Shown: in pieces, positions 7,561 through 16,496 of the stretch | Numbering within the stretch: position 1 is the first letter of the stretch | Layout of the letters: each line of letters starts with the position of its first letter | DNA from: Flavobacterium oreochromis | GTDB taxonomy: Bacteria > Bacteroidota > Bacteroidia > Flavobacteriales > Flavobacteriaceae | Assembly: GCF_019565455.1 (NCBI RefSeq) | Contig: NZ_CP067377.1 | Location: 1,550,001-1,614,000, forward strand | Direction: 5' to 3' | Length of the DNA: 64,000 nucleotides | Notes under the pieces: model-generated | Told to the model about the DNA's origin: nothing | The model's input: the letters and a program-made list of their open reading frames with translations, nothing else | Database searches by the model: none | Program-made: the position numbers and the translations under genes

Positions 7561-7590
7561 ATAATACATTTGTATATACAAATGTATTAT
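7561..7590. promoter_or_regulatory. Perfect 30-bp palindrome over the pirin promoter (operator)
   Basis: The half-site is ATAATACATTTGTAT and the second half is its exact reverse complement, with the centre at 7575/7576. On the minus strand it contains TACATTTG, a good match to the Bacteroidota TAnnTTTG promoter element, immediately ahead of the pirin start. A dimeric regulator bound here would block transcription. The regulator is not encoded next to it. Confidence 0.7.
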
Positions 7591-7652
7591 AAAAAAAGCT
7601 CTATTTTGTTAAAAAGTATAAATTAAATTTATAAAATGATAGTATAAAAAAA

Positions 7653-7680
7653 ACCGATACTTTTAAGGTATCGGTGTTCA
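7653..7680 (-). terminator. Terminator of the U32 gene
   Basis: ACCGATAC (7653-7660) and GTATCGGT (7668-7675) form a hairpin followed on the minus strand by a long T-run. It lies just past the stop of the U32 gene. Confidence 0.75.
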
Positions 7681-7685
7681 CTATA

Positions 7686-9557
7686 TTAGTGGAAATGATC
7701 TTCTTCGATTTCAAATTCAGCATCTTTTTCCCAAATTTCCATTTCGCAAGGCTTACAGTTAAATTTTAATTTATACTCTAATTCACCTTGTTTTAATACT
7801 AATGGTTCTTTCAATTTTTGATCCATATTTTCGCGATGGTATTTAGGACAACGCTCTAATTCGTATTTAATACAATACTTAGTCGTCATTACACGTGATT
7901 TTCCTGGATCCCACTGTAATTCAAATGCTTTTTCAATTTCAGTTACACCGTGACGTTCGTAGAATTTACGAGCAGTTTTATTCGCTACATTATAGGTGAA
8001 ATCTAATTTAGTTTCAGGGTAAGGATGAGTGGTTTTTTCTAATTGAAATTCTTTACGGTCGTAATTTTGTAAACGAATTTCTGATAATTTTTCGTATACA
8101 TTTCTACGCATTTCATTGATTTTTGAAATAGGTAAAAACCAGTTTTCTGAAAATGCTATGGTAATTTCATCTGCTGTATATGGTGTAAAACCTGTTTTGG
8201 CTAAATTTACTTTAAAGTTCTCTTCAATAGATTCACCATTTTTAGTTTTTTCTTTTGGATGTACTAAGGTAACGGTACTTATATTTCCATCTTCATCAGT
8301 AGCAATTAATTCGAAGCCATTTTCATTTTCTTTTAACAATAATGATGTACTAATTTTTCGGATGGCACTGTCTTCTCTTTCAACTAATTTAATGAAGGCA
8401 GCGTCATTATTACGATAAATTTCAGTACCTGGTGTAATATCTTTTAGTACATTAGGGTAAACGATACCATTTTCTACTTTGTTTACATAAATGCCTTCAG
8501 CAATTTTATCTTCATTAATAAAACAAAGCCCATCACCATTGTTTAACAATTCACCGTTTTCAATGATATAGGAATTACCAACGGTCTTGGTTAGTTTACC
8601 AATGTACTGCCCTTTTGATTTAGGACTGTCCCAAGAACCAATTGATTGATGTCTTTCGTTTACAAAATAATCTGTATATCCACGGTTGAAAGTACGTGTC
8701 AATTCTGAATCGAAAGTATACATACAACTTCCAGAAGAGGCTTTGATGTATTTGTCACTATTTTCTGCAAGGAAGGTGTCTAATTTTTTTCGTAAGAAAG
8801 ACACATTGTTTTTAACGTACACAACATCTTTTAGACGGCCTTCGATTTTGAATGAACAAATTCCTGCTTCTACTAAGTTGGGAATTTGATCCGTTACATC
8901 AAAGTCTTTGATAGAAAGTAAGTGACTGTTTTTTATTAAAGTGTCTCCATTCCCATCAATTAGGTTGTAAGGCAAACGGCAGTTTTGAGCACAAGAACCT
9001 CTATTTGCTGAACGCTCTCCATTTGCTACACTCATGTAACAGTTTCCACTAAAAGAAACACATAAGGCACCTGTTACGAAAAATTCTAACTCAACCTCTG
9101 TTGCTTCACTGATTTCTTTTATCTGGTGTAAATTCAATTCGCGTGCTAAAACTACACGTTGAATACCTGCATCAGCTAGGAATTTAATTTTTTTAGGGTC
9201 ACGATTATTAGCTTGCGTACTTGCATGAAGAGGAATAGGAGGTAAGTCTAGCTCTAATACTCCCATGTCTTGAACAATAAGAGCGTCTACGCCTATTTCA
9301 TATAGTTTCCAAATTAATTGACGACAAGCTTCTAACTCACCATCGTAAATAATAGTATTGATTACTACAAAAACCTGAACATTATAAAGATGTGCATACT
9401 GAACTAATGCAGCAACATCTTCAATGGAATTGTGAGCATTAGAACGTGCTCCAAATTGTGGTGCTCCTACATATACAGCATCTGCACCAGCATTTATTGC
9501 AGCGATACCTGTTGTTAAATCTTTTGCAGGAGCTAAAATTTCAATCTTCTTTTTCAT
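7686..9557 (-). CDS. Peptidase U32 family protein (RlhA/TrhP-like RNA hydroxylation factor)
   Basis: A 623-residue protein, close in size to E. coli RlhA (653) and longer than TrhP (453). The start at 9557 gives MKKKIEILAPAKD, the standard U32 opening; 9569 would add four residues. The core barrel motif runs from GADAVYVG to NRGSCAQNCRLPY, which carries the paired Cys typical of the family. C-terminal Cys clusters (YCIKYELERCPKY and KFNCKPCEMEIW) could complete a metal or Fe-S site. Family members in E. coli introduce hydroxyl groups in tRNA U34 or 23S rRNA C2501 and use prephenate; true peptidase activity is doubtful. Which RNA is the target here is an inference. The frame is intact. Confidence 0.85.
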   Translation of the reverse strand: MKKKIEILAPAKDLTTGIAAINAGADAVYVGAPQFGARSNAHNSIEDVAALVQYAHLYNVQVFVVINTIIYDGELEACRQLIWKLYEIGVDALIVQDMGVLELDLPPIPLHASTQANNRDPKKIKFLADAGIQRVVLARELNLHQIKEISEATEVELEFFVTGALCVSFSGNCYMSVANGERSANRGSCAQNCRLPYNLIDGNGDTLIKNSHLLSIKDFDVTDQIPNLVEAGICSFKIEGRLKDVVYVKNNVSFLRKKLDTFLAENSDKYIKASSGSCMYTFDSELTRTFNRGYTDYFVNERHQSIGSWDSPKSKGQYIGKLTKTVGNSYIIENGELLNNGDGLCFINEDKIAEGIYVNKVENGIVYPNVLKDITPGTEIYRNNDAAFIKLVEREDSAIRKISTSLLLKENENGFELIATDEDGNISTVTLVHPKEKTKNGESIEENFKVNLAKTGFTPYTADEITIAFSENWFLPISKINEMRRNVYEKLSEIRLQNYDRKEFQLEKTTHPYPETKLDFTYNVANKTARKFYERHGVTEIEKAFELQWDPGKSRVMTTKYCIKYELERCPKYHRENMDQKLKEPLVLKQGELEYKLKFNCKPCEMEIWEKDAEFEIEEDHFH

Positions 9558-9661
9558 TGCTAAAAACATAGGTTTCGGAAATTACCGAAAAAGGTTTGCA
9601 AAGTTCCGAAAAAAAGTAACATTTAAATGATGATTCTAATTTTTAGCTTTTAAAAAATAAA

Positions 9662-9982
9662 TTACTCATTTAAATTTACTAAGCGAAATTTCTTTACTAA
9701 GAATTTTCCTTCTTTTAATGTCCCAGAAACTTTTGCTTTTTTTTATACTGTTGCAAAAGCCATTAGTGGCATGTGCATCTCCGTGGTCATCTATACTCGT
9801 TCCAATAACCTTGTATACGTTATTGTTATAGCGAATAGTTAAACTGCAATCTTTGTCTTTAGTTCCTAATTGACATAGCCCGCATGAAGCTTCTACATCT
9901 TGGTTCTTTAGTTCTTTTTCTTTTCCTGTGCTGATAGATTAAACGTAAAAAGTATTGTGAATAAGATTCGTATTTTTTTCAT
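9662..9982 (-). CDS. Small secreted DUF6370-like protein (frameshifted)
   Basis: A short gene broken twice by homopolymer changes (near 9930 and at the A-run near 9735). Joined, it reads as a signal peptide MKKIRILFTILFTFNLSAQ, then SCGLCQLG, a D-x-x-C, GTSIDDHGDAHATNGFCN and a basic tail ending FRLVNLNE. The Cys-x-x-Cys, the conserved DDHGDAH and the last Cys match what I recall of the DUF6370 family, whose function is unknown. Its ATG directly abuts the stop codon of the 37-residue lipoprotein gene upstream, so the two are co-transcribed and probably translationally coupled. Confidence 0.6.
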
Positions 9983-10096
9983 TTAAAAATTATTAAGATT
10001 ATGAATTTCGCAACGTTTTGGTCCGCATTTTAGTCTTCTTGGACCACAGGAAACGGTAGTAATAATGAGTAATAAAAATACGACATAGCGTTTCAT
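9983..10096 (-). CDS. Tiny lipoprotein, 37 residues
   Basis: Begins MKRYVVFLLLIITTVSC, a signal sequence with a lipobox ending in Cys17, followed by a 20-residue mature peptide with repeated CGPRR / CGPKRC. It would be lipidated and anchored in the envelope. The stop codon touches the start codon of the DUF6370-like gene, which argues that both are real and linked. The two or three extra Cys could bind metal with the Cys-rich partner; that is inference. Confidence 0.55.
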   Translation of the reverse strand: MKRYVVFLLLIITTVSCGPRRLKCGPKRCEIHNLNNF

Positions 10097-10148
10097 GAAA
10101 GGCAGAATTTAATGTTTTAAATCAAATATAAGAAAGATTTCTATAAAA

Positions 10149-10180
10149 AAAGTCACCTAATTTTAGGTGACTTTAAAAAG
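10149..10180 (-). terminator. Terminator after the GNAT gene
   Basis: AAAGTCACCTAA (10149-10160) pairs with TTAGGTGACTTT (10163-10174); on the minus strand it is followed by a T-run, as expected for the end of the MFS-GNAT transcript. Confidence 0.7.
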
Positions 10181-10233
10181 TTTTTAGAATCTAATTAGCT
10201 TTTGAACAAACATAAACCTAAAATACAAAATTC

Positions 10234-10707
10234 TTACCTATAGTCATTTAAAAATAATTTAAAAGTGAGGTAATTGGCTAAAAAGTTACTTTCTAAAAAC
10301 CCTTTTTTCTTATATAATTGTATAGCAGAAAGATTATCTTTCGTTGTATGTAATGACAATTCATTTGCTTTAGTTGATGATGCAAATCGAATAGTGCGAT
10401 CTAATAAGGCTTCACCAATTTTTTTGCGTCTCATGTTTTCATCAACATGTAAATAAGCAATGTGCCAGTCATATGCTAATTTTGAAATAATACTCCTTTT
10501 ACTTAATAGTAAGATAAAACCAACAATTTGTTTTTCAACTATATATACAAAAATTTTACATTGATTTCGTTCTAGTTTGTATTGAAGTAAAGGAAGAGAA
10601 CCATTGCCTCCTCCAAGAAACTCGTCTAAAACAAGCCCTGATTTTAAAATAATATTTTCAACCTTGGCAAATTCTTGAATTCCTACTTCACGGATTTCCC
10701 CAAGCAT
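10234..10707 (-). CDS. GNAT family N-acetyltransferase
   Basis: A 157-residue single GNAT domain. The acetyl-CoA pyrophosphate loop is seen as HVDENMRRKKIGEALL (Q/R-x-x-G-x-G/A form), after the central strand AYDWHIAYL, and the C-terminal LSAIQLYKKKGF is the usual motif B. It transfers an acetyl group from acetyl-CoA to an unknown amine. It lies 21 bases downstream of the MFS transporter stop, with the same orientation, so it probably belongs to that operon. No resistance subtype can be assigned. Confidence 0.85.
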   Translation of the reverse strand: MLGEIREVGIQEFAKVENIILKSGLVLDEFLGGGNGSLPLLQYKLERNQCKIFVYIVEKQIVGFILLLSKRSIISKLAYDWHIAYLHVDENMRRKKIGEALLDRTIRFASSTKANELSLHTTKDNLSAIQLYKKKGFLESNFLANYLTFKLFLNDYR

Positions 10708-10728
10708 AATAGTTTGTTTAAATCTTTA

Positions 10729-11964
10729 TTATTTAAAGAGTGAGTTTACAATAGCTGCTTTTTTATCTCGTCTTTCTTTTATTACTAAATCAATTAAGAG
10801 ATATGAAAGTAATGCTCCTACTATTCCTAGTGAAATATTTAAAATAAAGTTAGTACTATATCCTAATTTATGGATTATGAACAAACTCAGTTTGGCGCTT
10901 AAAAACTGTGCTATTCCGTAACACATTTGAAAATAAGATAAAAATTTAGCTTCCATTTTCTTATAAGAACGTTCAAGTACAAAGTCAGCTGCAAAAGGGA
11001 ACGTAAGCATAACACCAAAACTGATAAATATTAATGCAAGGAATACTCCTGCTGTCTGTTGTAAAACAACTAAAATTAAATAACCAAAAGACATAGAAAG
11101 TAATCCATAGAGAATAGCATTTAGTGCTTTTATTCCTTTGTTTTTAATAAATGATACAACTGCTACTTCTAATAAGAATAAAATTAATCCATAAAACACA
11201 AGTGTGTAAGTGTTAAATGTGGTGGCTAATTTTAATACATCTGTATAATATAATGGTAGAACAGAAAATATTTGGAAAAATATAATTCCTGTGATAACTG
11301 TTATTAAGCAGTGTAATAGTAGTAATTTATCCTTTAAAAAAACAAATTTTTCTTCATTTAGATTAGAAAAGGTTAATTTGTGGAGTAATTTTTTCTCTTT
11401 TACAAAAGTTATAAAAAACAAGACAGCTAAAACAGAAGACAGACCATCAATATAAAATAATAAGTAGTAACCAACTGTGGCAATTGATATACCTGCAATA
11501 ATAGGTGATATTATAAAACCAAAATTAGATGCTGTTCTCATTAAAGAAAATGCCTTAACACGATCTTCTTTTTTAACAAAATCCTTTAATGTAGCCATCA
11601 TAGAAGGTCTAAACATGTCTGCTACAAGGTTTAAAAGAAAAACAGTGAAGCATAAAGAATAGAAGTTCTTTACAAATTGTAAACTAAATAAAATAACACC
11701 ATTAAAAAACATACTGTAGATCATGAGCTTGTAACTACTAATGTTTTTAGAGATTTTTCCCACAAGAAAAGTACCGGCAATAGATCCAGCACCAAAACAC
11801 ATCATGATGGTTCCTATTTCTGTGTAAGTAAATTTTAAATCTTCATATAAGTATTTAGACATAAAGGGAACAACCATAGCTCCCATTCTGTTGATTAATA
11901 TCATGAAGAAAAAAAACCAAACTTCTCTAGGTAAAGTTTTGAAGTCTTTCAGGATTGAATTCAT
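10729..11964 (-). CDS. MFS transporter
   Basis: A 411-residue protein with about twelve hydrophobic segments. The first helix region has NRMGAMVVPFMSKYLYEDL, followed by FTYTEIG, and the motif-A-like loop after helix 2 reads GAGSIAGTFLVGKISK. It is a secondary transporter in the inner membrane; the substrate is unknown, an export role being common for such single genes. It is closely related to the MFS protein at 14465-15667: both share NRMGA-VVPF, the F-Y-IG repeat and a Met/Phe-rich tenth helix. It is probably co-transcribed with the GNAT gene. The frame is intact. Confidence 0.88.
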   Translation of the reverse strand: MNSILKDFKTLPREVWFFFFMILINRMGAMVVPFMSKYLYEDLKFTYTEIGTIMMCFGAGSIAGTFLVGKISKNISSYKLMIYSMFFNGVILFSLQFVKNFYSLCFTVFLLNLVADMFRPSMMATLKDFVKKEDRVKAFSLMRTASNFGFIISPIIAGISIATVGYYLLFYIDGLSSVLAVLFFITFVKEKKLLHKLTFSNLNEEKFVFLKDKLLLLHCLITVITGIIFFQIFSVLPLYYTDVLKLATTFNTYTLVFYGLILFLLEVAVVSFIKNKGIKALNAILYGLLSMSFGYLILVVLQQTAGVFLALIFISFGVMLTFPFAADFVLERSYKKMEAKFLSYFQMCYGIAQFLSAKLSLFIIHKLGYSTNFILNISLGIVGALLSYLLIDLVIKERRDKKAAIVNSLFK

Positions 11965-12064
11965 ACAAGTTAAGTTTAAACGTTAGGCAAATTTAAAAAG
12001 GAAATGATGTAAAATCCTATAAAAACTATAGAAATATTTCTACTATTATTTTTGTTTTTATATC

Positions 12065-12072
12065 TAAATTTG
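12065..12072 (+). promoter_or_regulatory. Promoter -7 element of the first Ppx/GppA-like gene
   Basis: TAAATTTG matches the Bacteroidota TAnnTTTG element and lies 29 bases ahead of the chosen ATG at 12101. Confidence 0.5.
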
Positions 12073-12100
12073 CTTAAAATTGAGCATGAAATTCAAGAGT

Positions 12101-13170
12101 ATGAAAATTAAAAAACTAATTACACATTTTTTTTTATTTGCAAGTATTATTTTATCTTCTGCACAGAGTAAAAATCTTTATGGAGGAATAGAAATAGGAG
12201 GAAAAGGCGTAAAGGTATCAGTTATTGATGTTGATAATATTAGAAAAGGAGATTATGAAATAAAATCTTTTGGACTGACAACATTGGTATAGCAAAAGGA
12301 ATATCTATAGATGGTAATTTACTCAATGAAGATATAACAAAGGCTGTTGAAGTTGTAACAGCTGATTATTTGAAGATAAAAAATGAATTTCAAGTACCTG
12401 TAGAAAATATTTTTGTAGTAGGGTCTTCAGGAGTTGCGCAAGCGAAAAATACTAATTTGTTAACGGAAAAAATAAAAACGGCTATCAACAAAGATCTAGA
12501 ATTTATTACTGCTAATAATGAAGGGAAAATGTTGATGAGAGGTTTAATTCCAGCAGAAAATTATCCAACATCTATGGTCTTAGATATTGGAGGAGGTAAT
12601 ACAAAAGGAGGTTATATTGATATCGTTAATAATGAGAATTTTGTGTTTTTTCCTATTAATTTAAATTATGGAACCATAACCCTTACAGAAGCGGTTAATA
12701 AAAGAACTAAAACAGCTTCACTTTCTGAATTTAGTGAAAAATCATTTGGTATCTTACCAGAATTAAGAGAACAGGTAAAAGCAATGTATAATTCAGGAAA
12801 AAATGCTTTAGATAAACCTAATGTATATCTTTCAGGAGGTTCAGTATGGGCTTTTTATACGCTTTATAATGGTTTGGCTAAAGAAAATTTTAATGAATTT
12901 AAATTAGAAGATGTAATTAATTATGATGCTATTTTGAAAAATAATTTCAAAAAGTTTGAAGAGTTGGCTAAGAAAGATCCAGAAATAGATCGTGTATTAA
13001 AAACATATTCACAGAAACATTTAATATCAGGAAGTAATATTTTGATTGTAGCTCTTGAGGCAATACCCAATATTGATGAAAAGAAATTGTATTTTGCTAA
13101 ACAAGGACATATTGCTTGGTTAGTATCCTATGTGGCGGAATATTCTAAAAAAGTAAAGAAAATTTGGTAG
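12101..13170 (+). CDS. Secreted Ppx/GppA-like (ASKHA-fold) protein, paralogue 1 (frameshifted)
   Basis: About 356 residues once a missing T near 12270-12280 is restored (…EIKSFWTDNIGIAKGI…, as in paralogue 2). It starts with a signal peptide, MKIKKLITHFFLFASIILSSAQ, so it is exported. The body has the layout of the Ppx/GppA exopolyphosphatase group: YGGIEIGGKGVKVSVIDVD (phosphate 1-like), GSSGVAQ, LDIGGGNTKGGY (phosphate 2-like) and YLSGGSVWAFYTLYN (adenosine-like). The glycine-rich loop is intact. The enzymes of this fold are normally cytoplasmic, so export is unusual and an ATP-dependent role is uncertain; binding of polyphosphate or nucleotides in the periplasm is one inference. It is related to the genes at 17993 and 19194. 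Confidence 0.7.
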
Positions 13171-13212
13171 TCAAAACTTTCCGTTTTTTTGATCTAAAAT
13201 TATAAACTGTAC

Positions 13213-13858
13213 ATGTTTCAAAATAAAAAAGAAGTTTTATTTACTATTTTAGCTGGTATATTTATAACAAATGCTGTCGTGGCCGAGTTGATAGGGGGAA
13301 ACTTATTCAAATTGGTCCCTTTGTAATGAGTATTGGTATACTTCCATGGCCTGTCGTTTTTTTAACAACTGATCTGATTAATGAATATTTTGGAGAAAAA
13401 GGAGTTCGTAAACTTTCTTATATAACTGCTAGTCTCATCGTTTATGCCTTTTTGATCCTTTTTTAGCAATTTCTATTCCTTCCGCAGGAATTAGCCCTGT
13501 TAATGATGCACAGTTTGTTGCGGTATTTGGACAAAGTATGTGGATTATTATAGGTAGTATTATTGCTTTTATTTTTTCTCAATTAATAGATGTAAGTATT
13601 TTTCATTTTGTAAAACAAAAAACAGGGAACTCAAAAATTTGGTTACGAGCAACAGGATCTACTATGATATCACAACTTGTAGATTCTTTTGTCGTTTTAG
13701 GAATCGCATTTTGGTTGCCAGGAAAAATAAATTTTGAAACATTTATATCCTCAGCACTAACAGGGTATACCTTTAAATTGAGTTTAGCAATCTTGCTCAC
13801 GCCTTTAATTTATTTAAGTCATTATTTGATAAAAAAATATCTTAGGGATGATTCTTGA
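13213..13858 (+). CDS. YhhQ-type queuosine precursor transporter (frameshifted)
   Basis: Joined over two one-base changes (near 13300 and 13460) it encodes about 214 residues with six hydrophobic segments. Visible family features are FITNAVVAELIGG, the PWPVVFLTTDLINEYFGEKGVRK segment in the second part, and DVSIFHFVKQKTG and TMISQLVDSFVV in the third. YhhQ proteins import queuine or preQ precursors across the inner membrane for tRNA modification. The call rests on the D-L-I-N-E-Y-F-G-E motif and the helix pattern. The gene is downstream of the first Ppx/GppA-like gene on the same strand. Confidence 0.75.
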
Positions 13859-13900
13859 AAAATGAATTAAAACTTTAGGCTCCAAAAAAATCATATTCCT

Positions 13901-13908
13901 TACATTTG
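13901..13908 (+). promoter_or_regulatory. Promoter -7 element of the single Roadblock-like gene
   Basis: TACATTTG, a match to TAnnTTTG, 23 bases before the ATG at 13931. Confidence 0.5.
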
Positions 13909-13930
13909 CTACCCAAAAAAATAATTTAAA

Positions 13931-14299
13931 ATGGCTGATCTACTTACAGAATTTAGTGATTCTATTTCTAAAAACCTACCAGGCTTTGTTGCTGTCAGTA
14001 TTCTTGATATTTATAAAGGAATCATTTATCATTCAAAATCTGTCTTGCCAGATTATAATATAGATCTTGATTCAAATTATATTTTAGAGATGGTTCGTGC
14101 TAAACTTAATGGTATTCATGCTCTAAAGCAAACACAACAAATTCAAGATATTACAATTACATTAACTTCTCAATATCATATTGTTGATATTTCTCAAAAT
14201 CATGAGTTTTTAATTTATCTTGTTGTTGATGCTTCAGAAGCTAACTTAACTATGACTAAAGCTTTGTTGAATAAGCATAAGAAAAGTATTAGTTTATAA
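13931..14299 (+). CDS. Roadblock/LC7-like protein, divergent copy
   Basis: A 122-residue protein with the alpha-beta order of a Roadblock/LC7 domain: an N-terminal helix, LPGFVAVSILDIYKGIIYH, a long helix, then ITLTSQYHIVDIS, FLIYLVVDASEANLTMTKALLN. The last motif matches the ANLG(L/M) strand-turn-helix of the family. It is clearly a relative of the four proteins at 24.3-26.9 kb, but more diverged. Such domains form dimers and often act on small GTPases (MglB on MglA), yet no GTPase gene is in the window. It has its own promoter element. Confidence 0.7.
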   Translation: MADLLTEFSDSISKNLPGFVAVSILDIYKGIIYHSKSVLPDYNIDLDSNYILEMVRAKLNGIHALKQTQQIQDITITLTSQYHIVDISQNHEFLIYLVVDASEANLTMTKALLNKHKKSISL

Positions 14300-14305
14300 A
14301 AGAAA

Positions 14306-14404
14306 GGAGTCCTAAAATAGAATTACTTATCATAAAATGGAACAAATCTTTTAATTTATTAAGACTTAGTTCTGTTTATGTTTTTATAATTCTTTTTAGG
14401 ACAC
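14306..14404. terminator. Long-arm hairpin after the Roadblock-like gene
   Basis: GTCCTAAAATAGAATTA near 14312-14328 and TAATTCTTTTTAGGAC near 14387-14402 are nearly exact inverted copies separated by about 60 bases. Position between convergent genes fits a terminator; the arm length and loop size would also fit a small inverted-repeat element. Confidence 0.45.
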
Positions 14405-14464
14405 CTACAATCACACCATAAACAATTAGTCTTTAACCGAATAATTTCTCTGCAATTTTTTCTT

Positions 14465-15667
14465 TTAGAGAAATTTGTTCCTTTTTAATATTAGATACAT
14501 GTAGTAGGTTAATCCAACTCCAAGTAATGATATTATTGAGTTTATAAGCCAGTTTGCTTGGTAGCCAATGTCCTGTACTATGGATAGTCCCGTTTTTGAA
14601 CTTAAAACATGGGCAAAACCATAACTCATTTGAAATGCTGACATGAATATTCCTTCATGGTTTTTGTGACTCCTTTTTAATACTAAACCACTTGCATAAG
14701 AAAAAGTTAGCATATTACCAAAAGTCATAAACGCCATAAAAAGCCATAAAACCCAGCTCTTATGTATGCAGTATAAAGAAAAATAGCCTAAAGAAAATAA
14801 GGTTAATCCTATAGCGATTGCTAAAGTTTCATTGACTCTTTTTATTTGCATTTTATTAATTAAACGTACTTCAAAAAGTATAAATAAAAGCCCGCTAAAT
14901 CCAAAAAGCATTCCAGTAGTTACATCCTTTATATGAAAAGCATTTTTTTGGAATAAGGGTAAAATAGTGAATACTTGAAAAAACAAATAACCCGTAATCA
15001 TTGCAATGACCCAGTTTAATATAAAGGGGATATCTTTAATAGGTGCTAATTTGTCTAGGTTAATTTTTGTTAGATTCAAGTCAAATGGAACTTTACGTTC
15101 TTTTACTAATAATGCAAAAATTGAAATTGCAAGTAAGCAAGTTACTCCATCTACCCAAAAAAGAACATCGTAATTCCAATAAGATATGATCAATCCTCCA
15201 ATTACTGGGCCAAATACTAAACCTAAGTTAGAAGCCGAGCGAATCAAGGATAAAGATTGTAATTTCATTTCTTTGCTCACATAATTATTAACAGTAAGCA
15301 TCATTGCTGGACGATACATGTCTGCAATTGTTGTTAGTAAAAAAACTATTACACAAATTGCTTCAAAGCTCTTTACGTGTTTAAGAACGAAAAAAATGAT
15401 ACCACTAGTAAAAAGACTAAAAATCATTACTTTGTAAGATCCTATTATGTCTGATAAACGACCGCTTGCAAAAGTACCCACTAATGAACCAATACCAAAA
15501 CAAACCATTATCCATCCTATTTGTGAATAAGTGAAACCTAATGTTTCGTTAAGATATTTTGATAAAAAGGGAACCACTACGGCTCCCATTCTATTAATTA
15601 ATGTGATTAAAGCAATTACCTTTATTTCTAGATTAAAGTGTATTTTACTTCTTTTTATAAATTCCAT
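14465..15667 (-). CDS. MFS transporter, paralogue of the one at 10729
   Basis: A 400-residue protein with about twelve membrane segments. It opens with MEFIKRSKIHFNLEIKV and then INRMGAVVVPFLSKYLNETLGFTYSQIG, the same layout as the 10.7-kb transporter, and shares the loop GSLVGTFASGRLSD and the LVxFVGPVIGG-like helix. Substrate unknown. It starts six bases after the stop of the PAS gene on the same strand, so the two form an operon. The frame is intact. Confidence 0.88.
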   Translation of the reverse strand: MEFIKRSKIHFNLEIKVIALITLINRMGAVVVPFLSKYLNETLGFTYSQIGWIMVCFGIGSLVGTFASGRLSDIIGSYKVMIFSLFTSGIIFFVLKHVKSFEAICVIVFLLTTIADMYRPAMMLTVNNYVSKEMKLQSLSLIRSASNLGLVFGPVIGGLIISYWNYDVLFWVDGVTCLLAISIFALLVKERKVPFDLNLTKINLDKLAPIKDIPFILNWVIAMITGYLFFQVFTILPLFQKNAFHIKDVTTGMLFGFSGLLFILFEVRLINKMQIKRVNETLAIAIGLTLFSLGYFSLYCIHKSWVLWLFMAFMTFGNMLTFSYASGLVLKRSHKNHEGIFMSAFQMSYGFAHVLSSKTGLSIVQDIGYQANWLINSIISLLGVGLTYYMYLILKRNKFL

Positions 15668-15673
15668 AAAAGA

Positions 15674-16314
15674 TTAGAATAAGTTAAGTTTTGTTGCGAA
15701 AAACTTAGAAAAGAAACCACTACGTACATGTTCTAAGTCATCGTTTGTTTTTGCTACTTCTAATTCTTGTTTTTCCTCTTCTTCATTAGCCTCATCGACC
15801 ATTATTTTTGTTATTAATTGAACATAGGTCATACCTAATTCCTCTAAGTATCCCGTTAAGAATTTTTCACTTCCATCAATTCCTCTTACTTGTTCAATTT
15901 GTAATAATTTTGTGTATAAATCTTCTATCTTTTTAACCACTTCTTTAGGTACCGCTTTTCTTCTAGCGATGTATTTAAGGATATTGGCATTCTCATCTAC
16001 TACATAATCAAAATCTGTTATCACCCAATAATAACGTCCTGATTTTGAAAGGTTTTTGATAATTCCATGAAATTTATGTCCTTTTTAATATTGTCCCATA
16101 ATACTTTAAAAATTATTTGAGGCATATCAGGATGTCTAACAATACTATGAGGTTGACCTACTAATTCATATTCTTGATAACCTGAAACCTCCGCAAATAC
16201 TTCGTTTACGTATTCAATGGTACCATAACTGTCGGTTTTACTCATAATAGTTTTAGTCGTGTCCCAGACTACCTCTTCGTTTATAGGTACTGGCTTTTTG
16301 ATTTCTAAATCCAT
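15674..16314 (-). CDS. PAS domain sensor protein (frameshifted)
   Basis: About 213 residues after restoring one A in the run near 16085 (…DNIKKGHKFHGIIKNLSKSGRYYWVITDF…). The N-terminal half is an Aer-type PAS domain: TDSYGTIEYVNEVFAEVSGYQEYELVGQPHSIVRHPDMP, a signature of chemotaxis-like redox/flavin-binding PAS modules. The C-terminal 100 residues are helical, with coiled-coil-like heptads, and end in an acidic stretch then RSGFFSKFFATKLNLF. There is no kinase, methyl-accepting or DNA-binding domain. It is co-transcribed with the following MFS gene. Cofactor and output are unknown. Confidence 0.75.
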
Positions 16315-16469
16315 AATTAATCCAAATTTGCTTATTTACATCAGTAAAGTTACGGCTAAAAAAAATAGAAAAACTGATTTTTGTCATAAAATATATAAAA
16401 AAAAGTCTTCTAAAAACTTCTAGTTAAAATTGCTATACCTCCTAAATAAAGAAATAAAGATTTAATTTT

Positions 16470-16477
16470 TATATTTG
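16470..16477 (+). promoter_or_regulatory. Promoter -7 element of pyrH
   Basis: TATATTTG, an exact TAnnTTTG match, 20 bases ahead of the pyrH start codon. Confidence 0.55.
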
Positions 16478-16496
16478 CAGAGCAAATTAAAGCGTA

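Noticed and set aside
16021..16314. Two separate small PAS-related genes
   Set aside because: Restoring one A joins both frames into one continuous PAS domain, so they are one gene.
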